Shown here: positions 50,713-60,232 of the stretch, one piece after another
Layout of the letters: each line of letters starts with the position of its first letter
Numbering within the stretch: the first letter of the stretch is position 1
Assembly (NCBI GenBank): GCA_016745215.1
Contig: CP050890.1
Location: forward strand, 3,472,001-3,536,000
DNA: 64,000 nucleotides
Direction of reading: 5' to 3'
DNA from: Thiohalocapsa sp. PB-PSB1
GTDB lineage: Bacteria; Pseudomonadota; Gammaproteobacteria; Chromatiales; Chromatiaceae
Notes under the pieces: generated by a model
Seen by the model: only the letters and a program-made list of their open reading frames with translations
What the model was told of the DNA's origin: nothing
Databases searched by the model: none
Made by a program: the position numbers and the translations under genes

Positions 50713-50740
50713 AAAAAAATGCCCCGCGAGGTCGCGGGGC
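50713..50740 (-). terminator. intrinsic terminator on the minus strand
   Basis: GCCCCGCGA-CC-TCGCGGGGC with seven Ts following on the minus strand. No minus-strand protein gene lies immediately to its right, so it may end a small RNA or short peptide transcript arising around 50741-50900. Confidence 0.7.
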
Positions 50741-50845
50741 AATTCACCACTGAGGAGGTCAGAGGACGGAAGCAGCAGAGAGGAAGATTCCGCCTCGATA
50801 TTTTCTAAGCAGACATCATGCCAAGTAAGTGGGAGTCTGAATTTC

Positions 50846-51397
50846 ATGCGCATTGTTCTGTCGATCTTCGAGTATGTCGGTAGGGAGAGATGCTGCGCGT
50901 GGTTCACCACGGTTCGTTCCAGCGGGTCATGGTGCCTGATATGCACTAATGGGGTGCGATCTTGGGCGAAAGCCAACTTTCGGGTGGGGTTTTGGCGGAT
51001 AGGGTCTTGGCAGACAGGATTTTGGCGCACAGGATTTGTAATCCTGCTCTTCGTCTGGTTCGCCAGCCCGAATCTGGCCGCACAAACGCAACTCCAACAA
51101 ACAGCTCGAGGTTGGCTGCAATTGGACAGGGATCAGGCGACCTACCGTGAACGCGTCGCGCCGTTGAATCTGCGCCAAAAGCGCCAGCTGGAGACCATCG
51201 AACGATCTCAGCGCAATCAATTACGTGCATTACAACAAGATCAACAGCGCCAGATCCAAAGTGACCGCAGGCGCCGGCGACGGACTCCTGAAAGCGATAT
51301 TCCTCGCCGCAATGTCATGCAGCAACAGCGCCGAGCGCTCGAGCGCAAGCGCTTGCAGATTCGCATGCAACAAGACAGATTATCCTTCGGTCGCTGA
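50846..51397 (+). CDS. predicted secreted Gln/Arg-rich coiled protein
   Basis: About 183 residues if started at ATG 50846. The frame is open from 50702 and the true start is uncertain. A signal-like hydrophobic segment (GFVILLFVWFASPNLAAQ) lies near residues 67-84. The rest is rich in Gln and Arg (NLRQKRQLETIERSQRNQLR, QQDQQRQIQSDRRRRRR) and predicted helical. It resembles small periplasmic basic proteins seen in such genomes, with no function assigned. The DNA just before the hydrophobic segment has GGATTTTGGCGCACAGGATT-like short repeats, so the N terminus may be longer or shorter than given. Confidence 0.5.
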   Translation: MRIVLSIFEYVGRERCCAWFTTVRSSGSWCLICTNGVRSWAKANFRVGFWRIGSWQTGFWRTGFVILLFVWFASPNLAAQTQLQQTARGWLQLDRDQATYRERVAPLNLRQKRQLETIERSQRNQLRALQQDQQRQIQSDRRRRRRTPESDIPRRNVMQQQRRALERKRLQIRMQQDRLSFGR

Positions 51398-51492
51398 GCA
51401 TCCGTCAGCGAATGGGCATGAGTATGAAGTGACTTTGCCACCGATGGTAGAATTGTGCATGCAACACATCAGTCAATAGGTTCGAGGCAACG

Positions 51493-51987
51493 ATGAACGA
51501 CGGCAAGCGCATTCGAGTGCTTTTTGTATGTATGGGTAATATTTGTCGCTCGCCGACGGCTCATGGGGTGTTTCGGAAACTGGTCGAGGAGGCCGGTCTT
51601 GACGATCGTATCGAGATCGACTCTGCCGGAACTCATGCCTATCACGATGGAGAGCCGCCGGACCAGCGGGCACAGGAGACCGCGCGAAATCGCGGCGTTT
51701 TATTGCACGATCTGCGGGCGCGCCGAGCGCGGGCCGAGGATTTCGAGAGATTCGACTATATCCTGGCCATGGATCAGGACAATTATCACAGCCTGTCGGC
51801 GATCTGTCCGGAGGGGCGTGGTCTGGAGCGGCGTCTGTTATTGTTGATGGATTTTGCGCCTCACATGCGCACGCGCGAAGTGCCTGATCCCTATTATGGC
51901 GGAGCCAGTGGCTTCGAGACAGTCTATGATATGGTCGAGGCGGCGGCCCAGGGGCTGCTCGAAGACCTGCGTCGGCGGCATTTCTAA
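51493..51987 (+). CDS. low-molecular-weight protein tyrosine phosphatase
   Basis: 164 residues. The P-loop VLFVCMGNICRSPTA (C13-x5-R19-S) lies at the N terminus. The general-acid loop VPDPYYGGASGFETVYDM has the D-P-Y/F-Y motif near residue 131. Bacterial enzymes of this class dephosphorylate tyrosine kinases that control polysaccharide export, or act in stress responses. No partner kinase is adjacent, but a glycosyltransferase/sulfotransferase cluster lies 400 bp away on the other strand. Confidence 0.95.
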   Translation: MNDGKRIRVLFVCMGNICRSPTAHGVFRKLVEEAGLDDRIEIDSAGTHAYHDGEPPDQRAQETARNRGVLLHDLRARRARAEDFERFDYILAMDQDNYHSLSAICPEGRGLERRLLLLMDFAPHMRTREVPDPYYGGASGFETVYDMVEAAAQGLLEDLRRRHF

Positions 51988-52055
51988 TTCCATTTCCGGC
52001 AATCGCCGTGAATGCTGCAGGTCATTCTCGCTCAGCGCATCTCGTGGGCAGCCGA

Positions 52056-52406
52056 TTAAGGCGATTTCTGTCGAGAAACACACCACCTGGCTTGTCTTCT
52101 CGTCCGGCATTGACGTTGCGGCAATCCGCCCATAGGGCGACCATGGGCGGGTTGCCGCTTCGCGAAGGCAAACCGGTTCATGGATGCTTAGTCGGTGTCG
52201 GGATCCGTGTCAAGGTCAACATGAGGGATTGGTATCGAGCTGGCTGCTTTGATCGATGAGCGGATTCGATTCCGATTCCGATAGCGACCCCGACACCGAT
52301 GAGGCTTCCCCAGTGCGTTCGATGAAGCAATCCAAGACCCGGAATCGGTTTGGCATCAAAACTCAGGACATTTCGACAGCCTAGCACCCCTCCGGCAATC
52401 GCCTAA
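52056..52406. mobile_element. MITE-like element ending AAGGCGATT..., copy 1, carrying a nested repeat
   Basis: The left end TTAAGGCGATTTCTGTCGAG and right end CCGGCAATCGCCTAA are inverted. The interior CACCACCTGGCTTGTCTTCT matches the copies at 55935 and 63034. The interspersed ~210-bp repeat (52174-52383) lies inside it. The right end overlaps the stop codon of the DUF2334 gene (52403-52405). Confidence 0.65.
52174..52383. repeat. interspersed ~215-bp repeat, copy 2
   Basis: Matches 32223-32442 almost base for base from GGATGCTTAGTCGGTGTCGG to GGACATTTCGACAGCC, with fewer internal GGTGTCGGGGTC units. It is inserted within the MITE-like element at 52056-52406. Confidence 0.8.
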
Positions 52407-53161
52407 ATTGTCCCTGTCTGGGCCTTTTCCCCAACGTATAGACTCGCGTAATCACCGATGATCCGATAGTGTTCGAGATCGCTGAGTAAATCCCGGCGCA
52501 GATGCAGTTCGCCGTCATGCGGGTGGATGCCGATGCGCAGCAGGCCGCTGCTTTTGGCCCAGCGGCGGTTGATGGCATTGAATCCGCGCAACACCGGCAC
52601 CCGCGGCAGTGCATCGGCCTCATAGCCCAACAATGCCATGCGCGTCATTCGGCGCCCATCGGCGTCGAGAATGCCGGTGAAGGTCTCGTAAAGCCGAAAT
52701 GGACAGGTCTCGGCCAACCGCTCGATGGAGATCGGCCCAAGTGCCCAGGCGGGTGGGACATAAAGATAGGGCGCATTCAGTCCGTTGTCTCCGAACCAGG
52801 CATGGCAGCGGTTGATCAGTTCGATAATTGCGTTGGCATCCAGCGCCAGATGTTCGGCGACCCGTCGGGAAAGCAGCAGCCCATGCAGCCAGTGGTATGG
52901 GTTGCGGAAACGCTCGATGTGGTGCAGCCAGCCATGTCCGGCAAGGATATGTCCGGCTTGCTCCAGCACTTTTAGTTCCCTCGTTGCGGCCTGGCTCCAG
53001 CCTCTGCCGGGCACCACCAACAGCGTCAGCGGTTGGCTGGCCGTGCGCTCGAGCAGGCGCAGCAAGCGCCGCACGGCCGGCATGGTCGAGGGCATCAGAT
53101 CATGGATCGAGACCAACGCCGTTGGCAACCCGGGCGTTGCCGTCTCAATGTGGGAAGTCAT
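52403..53161 (-). CDS. DUF2334 polysaccharide deacetylase-like protein
   Basis: 252 residues. It has the deacetylase-type metal site pattern: VSIHDLMP (17-24) with Asp, GHGWLHH (about 74-80) with two His, and GIHPHDGELH near 215-224. These are features of the NodB/DUF2334 superfamily. The expected reaction is removal of acetyl groups from a polysaccharide or glycan. It is the third gene of a minus-strand operon after a sulfotransferase and a GT4 glycosyltransferase and overlaps the latter by 17 bp. Its stop codon lies in the end of a MITE-like element. Confidence 0.85.
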   Translation of the reverse strand: MTSHIETATPGLPTALVSIHDLMPSTMPAVRRLLRLLERTASQPLTLLVVPGRGWSQAATRELKVLEQAGHILAGHGWLHHIERFRNPYHWLHGLLLSRRVAEHLALDANAIIELINRCHAWFGDNGLNAPYLYVPPAWALGPISIERLAETCPFRLYETFTGILDADGRRMTRMALLGYEADALPRVPVLRGFNAINRRWAKSSGLLRIGIHPHDGELHLRRDLLSDLEHYRIIGDYASLYVGEKAQTGTI

Positions 53162-54329
53162 TCAGTCCCCTGGTTTCGCCTTCTGCGAGCACGCTGATCC
53201 AGTGACGAAGATTGCGCTCGTTGATGTCGCGGGCTGCGTCGCGGGCAATACTGACCTTGCGCTCGAGAATGGCTTTGTCGAGGGCAAGCAGTCGTCGCAG
53301 GGCATCGGATAGGTTCTCGTCTTCGCGCATCTGAAACAGGCCGCGCTTGAGCAGGTTCCAACTCAGGATGCCACATTGCGAGGAGACCACCACCAGACGT
53401 CCCCGAGCCATCGCCTCCAGGGCAATGGTGCCGAAGGATTCGATCGTGGACGGCAGCACCAGCGCGTCGACGCTGTCGATCAGCGGTAAGATGCGCGGTC
53501 GCTTGACCCACCCGATGTATTGCAGATTCGCCAAATGTTCGGCCTTGGCGGTCAACCAGTCACGCAACGGTCCGTCACCAGCGACCAGAAAGTGCATTTC
53601 AGGTAGAGCCTCAGCGGCTTCAACCACGGCGCCCAGGTTTTTCTCCGGCGCCAGTCGGCCGGCAAACAAGACACGTTTGACGGAGGCTCCTAGAGGAGTT
53701 ACCGGTTGTGCTAGAAAATCGCGTGGGATCGAGGTTCCCATCAGGCCGACATTGGCGGCTCCAATGGTGCGGGCAATAGCGACCATTTGCTCGGAGTTGG
53801 CGAGCACCAGATCGCTTTCGTGAAACAGCTTCCGATTACAGGCATTAAGGTAGGTTTGCGCAACAAAACCGCGCAGACGCCAGTCCTCGTTCAGCGCCGC
53901 GAGGCGTTCGAAATGGGTGTGAAAGCCGATCACCAGGCGTGCGCCGTGGCGTCGCGCCAGGTGCATGCCAAGCATGCCGAACGGGCCGGGTGTGGGCACG
54001 ATCACCGTGTTCGGGGAGAGTCTTGCGAAGCGACGGGCAATCAGAGACAGTGACGGCAGCAGACATTTTTGCGTCGGATCTCCAGGCAAAGGCAAGGCAA
54101 GACCGCCATACCACTTGCCAGCCCGATAGCGCGGCGAGATCAGGTCGACCCGGCCGCCGAGCGCTTTTAGGTGTTCTGCGAGATCTCGATAGTAGGCGCC
54201 GACGCCATTGCGCTCGGGTGCGGCATCGGAAACGATGGCGACACGCAGCTTGGATGCATCCAGAGGCGATCCTGAGGTAAATCCCGCTGTGTCGTCATGA
54301 CCTTGCCGTGGGGGCGGGGAATTCAGCAT
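53145..54329 (-). CDS. family 4 glycosyltransferase
   Basis: 394 residues. The N-terminal half has LRVAIVSDAAPERNGVGAYYRDLAEHLKALG, typical of GT-B acceptor domains. The C-terminal half has RVLFAGRLAPEKNLGAVVEAA, VAGDGPLRDWL and VLPSTIESFGTIALEAMARG, the EX7E-type donor-binding motif of GT4. It transfers a sugar from a nucleotide donor, probably to a lipid or glycan. The overlaps with the upstream sulfotransferase gene (7 bp) and the downstream DUF2334 gene (17 bp) indicate one transcript and a shared pathway. Confidence 0.94.
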   Translation of the reverse strand: MLNSPPPRQGHDDTAGFTSGSPLDASKLRVAIVSDAAPERNGVGAYYRDLAEHLKALGGRVDLISPRYRAGKWYGGLALPLPGDPTQKCLLPSLSLIARRFARLSPNTVIVPTPGPFGMLGMHLARRHGARLVIGFHTHFERLAALNEDWRLRGFVAQTYLNACNRKLFHESDLVLANSEQMVAIARTIGAANVGLMGTSIPRDFLAQPVTPLGASVKRVLFAGRLAPEKNLGAVVEAAEALPEMHFLVAGDGPLRDWLTAKAEHLANLQYIGWVKRPRILPLIDSVDALVLPSTIESFGTIALEAMARGRLVVVSSQCGILSWNLLKRGLFQMREDENLSDALRRLLALDKAILERKVSIARDAARDINERNLRHWISVLAEGETRGLNDFPH

Positions 54330-55516
54330 GACATGACATCCTTTGCATGGGGCAGTGCGGTTTTTGCCAGGCAGGAACGTCTGTAGGTTTCGGCGAAGCG
54401 CGTTTCGATTTGCTCTGGATTCAGACCGAACTGTTCCAGCGAATACTGGTGCTGGCTGCGATAGTTGCGAGCAGCTGTCGTCTCTTGTTCGAGCGTTTGC
54501 AGGAAGGACTCGGTCAGCTCTGATCCGAAGCGTCGATAAGTGGCTATCAGCGTCGTTGCCAGTTCATTTTTGAGTTGCGGGAGGGTAACGATGACGCAGC
54601 GATCCGCGGGCTGGGTGTGAGCGAGGGCGTCCAGGTTGCGATAATAAAATGCAAGTTGGTCCAATAGACGATCTTGGATGATCGGGTTATCCGAGGGTAT
54701 GCCGAAAAAATCCAATCCGGATGCAATGGAGCTCAGTTGCGAGGGCAGGGTTTGCATAGGGTCGCGTAGGCAAACCAGAAAGCGGGCATCGGGAAAGCGC
54801 TGCGCCAGACTGCCGGCCAAGGGCGCAAACGCGGCGTTTTTCGAGAGCAGCCTTTTCTGCTCGCCATGCACATAAAGATGTTTTTTCAGGCATCCCTGGT
54901 AGAAATCCAGAATGCGTCGGCGCTCGGCTGCCGATAATTCCTGGTCGAAACGACCGATGCGCCAGAGATAGTCTGTGTTGGGGAAGGGCAGCGCGAGAAT
55001 AAAGCAGGACAAGATCGGCATCAGGGCGAAGTAGTCCTCTTCCGGCGTTGTCAGGCTCATGGCGTGGACATCCTCCAGGGATGCAAACGCGCGACGTTCA
55101 ATCCAACGCATCAATCTGGCGCCAGGAGCACCGATGAGCGCGTCGATGCGCGCCAAAGCCAACCAGAAACGACGCTCGCTGACGGAGAGAGCGAACAGAC
55201 ATTCCCAGGCCGAGAAGGTAGTGTATTGTTGGTCTTTGGCCAGGATTTCATGCAACCTAGTGGTTCCACTGCGTGGTACGCCAAGCACGAATAACGGCTC
55301 TCGAATTTCGACTCGGCGCCAACCCCTGAAAAGCAGGTCGTCGAGCAAGAAACCAAGCCAATGGATGCCCTGAACCATTGCGAACAAAGGCAGGAAGCCA
55401 AGCATCACCAGCACCCGCCGCATGCGTACGGGTGCAACGCCATCCGGCGACTGGGTCAGGGCGGTAAACGCCATTTGGGCAAGGCGCTTAATGCTGATCG
55501 GGAAGAGGTCAAACAT
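54323..55516 (-). CDS. sulfotransferase family protein
   Basis: 397 residues. The PAPS 5'-phosphosulfate loop is LGVPRSGTTRLHE (78-90). A 3'-phosphate-binding RDP/Ser motif is FLVCLRDPMQTLPSQLSS. An N-terminal hydrophobic segment (LVMLGFLPLFAMVQGIHWLGFLL, split at the charged boundary) suggests membrane attachment. It would move sulfate from PAPS to a glycan or lipid. With the GT4 and DUF2334 genes it forms a small operon that may build and decorate a cell-surface glycolipid (inference). Confidence 0.9.
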   Translation of the reverse strand: MFDLFPISIKRLAQMAFTALTQSPDGVAPVRMRRVLVMLGFLPLFAMVQGIHWLGFLLDDLLFRGWRRVEIREPLFVLGVPRSGTTRLHEILAKDQQYTTFSAWECLFALSVSERRFWLALARIDALIGAPGARLMRWIERRAFASLEDVHAMSLTTPEEDYFALMPILSCFILALPFPNTDYLWRIGRFDQELSAAERRRILDFYQGCLKKHLYVHGEQKRLLSKNAAFAPLAGSLAQRFPDARFLVCLRDPMQTLPSQLSSIASGLDFFGIPSDNPIIQDRLLDQLAFYYRNLDALAHTQPADRCVIVTLPQLKNELATTLIATYRRFGSELTESFLQTLEQETTAARNYRSQHQYSLEQFGLNPEQIETRFAETYRRSCLAKTALPHAKDVMSC

Positions 55517-56058
55517 CGGCTTCCGCGTTGGCTTTGGTTGAGCGGGGAGATCGTTCGGGAGACGTCGGCCGGTGGTCCGTCACCCGAGACACCATCCGGG
55601 GCATGGTACCTCAGTGTCGCCGTAAACCGAAGTCCGGCGGTCGGCATTCGTAGACATGACCTTGGTGTGTTCCAACGATGCCAGTCGCCGCCTGGCTGCT
55701 TGGCAGTCCGCGCCGGCAATCCTACTTGGCGGGGTCGTTGTCTCAGGCGATGTCCATCGACTCTTAATAGACCTCACTGACTGATTCTTTACGCCCTTCT
55801 CTCGAGGGAAAGCTACAATCGAGTGCAGCGGTGCGGATGTCCCGCTACCGTTTCTGACGACTGCAAACGGTCTCGCGACCTCCGCAGCGGAGCACCAGCG
55901 TCATCTGGCAGGTCGTCGGTGCACAACGATTGCGCTAGGCGAATGCTGTCGAGAAATAGACCACCTGGCTTGTCTTCTCGTCCGACATCGACGTTGCTGC
56001 TGCGCGAAGACGAACGAGAATCCGGCGCCAATTGGTCTGTTTCTCTGCGGCAATCGCC
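55517..56058. other. intergenic with a MITE-like element
   Basis: About 540 bases between the sulfotransferase start and the rne stop. The part near rne (55935-56061) is a MITE-like copy. The remainder shows no gene and should include the promoter of the sulfotransferase operon. Confidence 0.4.
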
Positions 56059-56061
56059 TTA
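55935..56061. mobile_element. MITE-like AAGGCGATT element, copy 2
   Basis: The left end CTAGGCGAATGCTGTCGAG is followed by AATAGACCACCTGGCTTGTC, then GACGAACGAGAATCCGGCG and the right end GGCAATCGCCTTA. It is about 127 bp, and the right end overlaps the TAA stop codon of rne (56059-56061). Confidence 0.65.
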
Positions 56062-59000
56062 GCCGTTTGCAGACTCGCTGTCGATCTTTCCGGGCCTTTG
56101 TGGGTCGGTTGTCGGCTGCGGCTCGCTCGCTGTATCGGTGGTGGATGGTTGTTCGCTGGTTGGCGTGGTCGATTTCATGTTGTCCGGTGGCGGTTGGGTC
56201 GCTTTTGGTGTCGTTAAGTCGAATCCGAAATGCGCATGCTCGGGAACCGATTCCTGAAGCGGTGTTGGCGCGTCCTGGGTGGATGTTGCTGAGATCTGAT
56301 CAGGGGTCCCATCAGAGGCTTGATCCACAACGCTTTGCGGTTTGGCGAAGTGCTCCGGTTTGGCAATGCTAGCAGGTTCGGCAATGCCGGTTTTCGGGCG
56401 TGTTTCTGGCGTTGACTGTACTTGTTCTTGCTGCGTCTCAGGCAATGCGGCCGACGCTGCATATGTGTGGGGCTGCGGTTGCGATTCCTGCTCCAGACTT
56501 TGGTCGGTGGATGAACTGCTAGGTGCTGAATGTTCTGCCGCAGAGGCAGGTAGCGGCGTCTGATGATGCTCGCCGTGCTCGGCCTCGGGCGGCGCCTGTG
56601 CATCCATCGGCTGTTGCTCGGTCTGGGCAGCATGCGCTGGCAGCAGCCTCTCCACTGCCGGTTCTGCGCCGGGTTTGCTCGCAGGTTGGTTTGCTTCGGC
56701 CATGCCATTGCCTGCTGCCGGGGAGATCTGCTCCACGGCCTGCTGGATAGGTTCTGGGTCTTTGGCTGGTTCGTGCGTACTGGGCGTTTTCTTGTCTCCG
56801 GAATGTGTTGCCTGCACGCCATGTTCTCCTTGGGTTGCGACTTCCTGATTGCCATGTTCCGCGGACTGTTGGCTGCTGCCGCTACCCCGGCGGCGGCGAC
56901 CGCCGCGACGGCGGCGGCTTGATCGCGGGCGATTGGGTGCAGCGTCGCTGTCATCATTGCCATGAGATTCGCCATTCGCCGCCACCGCCACGCCTTGGCT
57001 ATTGCCGGTCGTCGCCGGTGGTTCCCGCGTCGAGCCCTGCGTCGATACTTCTGCACCGGACGCTGTCGTCGCTTCAGCCTGTTTCGGCCCTTCCTGGTTG
57101 GATCGGCTCGTGCGTCGACGACCCGATAATGGCGCATTCGAAGAGGTTTGATCATCGCTGACGGCGTTTGGCTCCATCACCTCTGGTTGTTTCTGATCCA
57201 GCATCAGCGCAGCGCTGTCGGAGCCATTTGTTTCCTGCTCTCCGCTTAAGGTCGTATCGTCCAGTGCTTGCTCAGATGCAGCCTTTGCGATCCGGCCGCG
57301 TTGTTGCGCGGAAGTCTGGATCTCTTCAGGCGTATCGGAGCGGGTTTGGGCATCTGCATTGCCGCGGCGACCTCGGCCGCGACCACCTTTGCGGACATTA
57401 CGCTGGCCGTCTTCGGGTTGCTGCGCTCTGCGGTTGGAACGGGCTTGCCTGCCGCCTTCACCCTGCTGGTTGAGCGAAGCATCGCCACTGGCATCATTAC
57501 CACTGCGGGCGCGGGAGCGCTGCTGAGGCTGATTGCGGGGCTCTTGATCGTCGGGTTCTTGCCAGCCTGGCCGGTGTTGGCGGCCCTGTGCACCTGAATG
57601 TTGTTGCGTGCTGTCCGCGTTTGTGTCAGTTTGAGCGCCGTATTCGTCTGCTGGCGCTTGCTGTCCCGACAGGTCGTCCTCGGAGGCAAACAACGTGGTC
57701 CAGATCCGTTTGAGCATGCTCTCGTTGCGCTTGCCCTGTTCGCTGGCATTCGGCGATCCAGCCTGTCGACCGCGTGCATGCTCGGGCTCGTGACGGCTTG
57801 GCGCTGGTGCGCTCGGCGTCACGCTCTTGACCGCCGGCATCTCGGGGCGTGTCGGCGCTTGATCACGGGCAAAAGGGTCCGGGTCTGCATCCGGCTGCAT
57901 CGTTTGCATGTAGCTCGGTTCTTCATCCGCGAGGCGGTCGGCTTCCTGTAAGCGGATACGCTCGATACTGTACTCCGGGGTCTCCATGTGCTTGTTCGGC
58001 AGCAGAATCACCTCGACGCGATGCCGCTGTTCGATTTCCATAACAGCAGCGCGCTTTTCGTTGAGCAGGAAGGTTGCCACTTCGACTGGCAGTTGCGCGA
58101 TCAGGCGCACGCTGCTGTCTTTCATCGCATCTTCTTCCAGGATACGCAACACCGACAGCGCCAGTGATTCGACGCTACGGATGCTGCCTTGTCCCTTACA
58201 GCGTGGACAGACAATTTGGCTGGAGTCGCCCAGCGATGGCCGCAGACGTTGACGCGACATTTCCAACAGGCCAAAACGCGAGATGCGTGCAATCTGTACC
58301 CGAGCACGATCCTGTTTCAGTGCGTCGCGCAGCCGATTTTCCACTTCGCGTTGGTTTTTTGCTGGCGTCATGTCGATGAAGTCGATGACGAACAGACCAC
58401 CGAGGTCGCGCAGGCGCAATTGGCGCGCGAGTTCATCGGCCGCCTCGAGGTTGGTATTGAGTGCGGTCTCCTCGATGTCGGCACCCTTGGTGGCGCGTGC
58501 TGAATTGATGTCGATGGAGGTCAATGCTTCGGTATGATCGATGACCAGCGAGCCGCCGGAAGGTAGACGCACCTCGCGTTGAAATGCCGATTCAATCTGG
58601 CTCTCGATCTGATAACGCGTAAAAAGTGGTACTTCGTCCTGATAAAGGCGCAATTTTTTCAGGTTGCTCGGCATGACCTGGCGCACAAACTCCTCGGCGC
58701 GCCGATACATCTCCTGGCTGTCGATGACGATCTCGCCGATGTCCGCGCGCAGATGATCGCGCATGGAGCGGATGATGATGTCGCTTTCTTGATAGATCAG
58801 AAAGGGCGCTTTGCGTTCTTCGGCAGAGGCTTTGATGGCGTCCCAGAGCTGCAGCAGATAGTCCAGATCCCATTGCAGTTCCTCGGCATTCTTGCCGACG
58901 CCGGCAGTGCGCACGATCAGCCCCATATCCTCTGGAATGCCGAGCTGGCTCAGAGCCTCGCGCAGATCGGCGCGGTCAGCGCCCTCAATGCGTCGAGACA

Positions 59001-59415
59001 CACCGCCAGCGCGCGGGTTGTTAGGCATCAACACCAAATAGCGACCGGCAAGAGAAATGAAGGTGGTCAAGGCTGCACCCTTGGTGCCGCGTTCCTCCTT
59101 ATCGATCTGCACCATCACCTGCTGGCCTTCTTTCATCAATTCTCTGATGTTGATTTTAGAGCCTGGTTTGATCTCCTGGCGAAAGTAACCGCGGGAGATT
59201 TCCTTCAGCGGCAGGAAACCATGGCGATCGGCGCCGTAGTCGATGAAGGCTGCTTCTAGGCTGGGTTCGACACGCGTAATCAGGCCCTTGTAAATATTCG
59301 CCTTTTTTTGCTCTCGGCCCGGACTTTCGATATCCAGATTGAACAATTGTTGTCCGTCGACGATCGCAACCCGCAGCTCTTCAGGCTGGGTTGCGTTGAT
59401 CAGCATTCTTTTCAT
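56059..59415 (-). CDS. rne: ribonuclease E
   Basis: 1118 residues from MKRMLINATQPEELRVAIVD. The ORF extends further upstream but homology starts here. The N-terminal half has the S1 domain (GLITRVEPSLEAAFIDYGAD), the DNase I-like catalytic region (SLVIDHTEALTSIDINSARA ... LFVIDFIDM) with the two metal-binding Asp, and the zinc-link CPRCKGQG. The C-terminal ~600 residues are Arg/Gln/Pro-rich and disordered, with RRRRGGRRRRGSG as an RNA-binding or degradosome scaffold segment. RNase E starts mRNA decay and processes tRNA/rRNA. The 5' region is ~800 bp and divergent from rluC, the usual gammaproteobacterial arrangement. Confidence 0.97.
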   Translation of the reverse strand: MKRMLINATQPEELRVAIVDGQQLFNLDIESPGREQKKANIYKGLITRVEPSLEAAFIDYGADRHGFLPLKEISRGYFRQEIKPGSKINIRELMKEGQQVMVQIDKEERGTKGAALTTFISLAGRYLVLMPNNPRAGGVSRRIEGADRADLREALSQLGIPEDMGLIVRTAGVGKNAEELQWDLDYLLQLWDAIKASAEERKAPFLIYQESDIIIRSMRDHLRADIGEIVIDSQEMYRRAEEFVRQVMPSNLKKLRLYQDEVPLFTRYQIESQIESAFQREVRLPSGGSLVIDHTEALTSIDINSARATKGADIEETALNTNLEAADELARQLRLRDLGGLFVIDFIDMTPAKNQREVENRLRDALKQDRARVQIARISRFGLLEMSRQRLRPSLGDSSQIVCPRCKGQGSIRSVESLALSVLRILEEDAMKDSSVRLIAQLPVEVATFLLNEKRAAVMEIEQRHRVEVILLPNKHMETPEYSIERIRLQEADRLADEEPSYMQTMQPDADPDPFARDQAPTRPEMPAVKSVTPSAPAPSRHEPEHARGRQAGSPNASEQGKRNESMLKRIWTTLFASEDDLSGQQAPADEYGAQTDTNADSTQQHSGAQGRQHRPGWQEPDDQEPRNQPQQRSRARSGNDASGDASLNQQGEGGRQARSNRRAQQPEDGQRNVRKGGRGRGRRGNADAQTRSDTPEEIQTSAQQRGRIAKAASEQALDDTTLSGEQETNGSDSAALMLDQKQPEVMEPNAVSDDQTSSNAPLSGRRRTSRSNQEGPKQAEATTASGAEVSTQGSTREPPATTGNSQGVAVAANGESHGNDDSDAAPNRPRSSRRRRGGRRRRGSGSSQQSAEHGNQEVATQGEHGVQATHSGDKKTPSTHEPAKDPEPIQQAVEQISPAAGNGMAEANQPASKPGAEPAVERLLPAHAAQTEQQPMDAQAPPEAEHGEHHQTPLPASAAEHSAPSSSSTDQSLEQESQPQPHTYAASAALPETQQEQVQSTPETRPKTGIAEPASIAKPEHFAKPQSVVDQASDGTPDQISATSTQDAPTPLQESVPEHAHFGFDLTTPKATQPPPDNMKSTTPTSEQPSTTDTASEPQPTTDPQRPGKIDSESANG

Positions 59416-60232
59416 AAAAAACCGTGTCTCGTAGGATGGCGCGTGGCGCAGATCCCCTGGCCCGCCGGCCCGCCGGCCCGCGTTATGGTGGCCTTGGGTC
59501 GCGCATGCATGCGGTCGGCTTTGTTTGCCGCCGCGCTCGCCGGGCACCGCATGGATCAGCAGATCGTCGCCGATTCCCACATGGATGGTCGGCTCTTCGG
59601 GTCCAGGCATCTGTCGAGCACGCGCCAGTATTCAAAATGCACGTCCGCCTGAGGTTGGCACAGGAGCGGAGCGTGCGTAAGTCAGACCGGCGACCAGGTC
59701 GCCGATCAAGTAAAATCATTGACTGCATCCAGCAATGAGGCTGGATGTCCGGGCGGCTCTGAATCCTCTCGGTGCAACAGGGCAACGATTGGTTCACACT
59801 CGCCATAAGCATGTAGAATGCCGGACGTCGGGCAGGCGTCTTGTCGCATCGGAGATTCGGGAGGTGTGCGATTGTCTGAACTTTATCATCGATTCCGGCA
59901 ATGTCCGCGGAGCGGTTAGGCAGAGATCCCTGGATGGGCTGCAATGCGGGTTGGTCTGCGCACATCGGCGCACTCGACCAAGTTCATTACTCCACACGTA
60001 TTCTGGTAGGCCTGTTCCACTCAGTCAGCCGTATCCGATGCGTCTTGCTGGGTCTATGCTGCTGGGTCTATCCTAATTTGGATTCGTATTACTGGGTCCG
60101 TCTTAACAGGTTCTGCTTGACTGGATCCACTTCTATCGGCACACATATCATGTCTCCGCGGTCATTCGTTACCGCGACAACGCAGCGTAAGGCTCGGATG
60201 TTAACAAGGTTTACTGGTCCCAGCAATTGAGT
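59416..60232. promoter_or_regulatory. long rne-rluC divergent intergenic region
   Basis: About 815 bases. In enterobacteria the rne 5' leader mediates autoregulation, and a comparable long leader could lie in 59416-59800. Near 60040-60130 there are repeated CTGGGTCTATGCTGCTGGGT / CTGGGTCCGTC-like stretches. Open frames in the interval are short and not convincing. Confidence 0.4.

Noticed and set aside
56214..57779. Long antisense and alternate frames over the C-terminal half of rne
   Set aside because: The low-complexity Arg/Gln/Pro region keeps several frames open. The RNase E frame is continuous with the catalytic domain.
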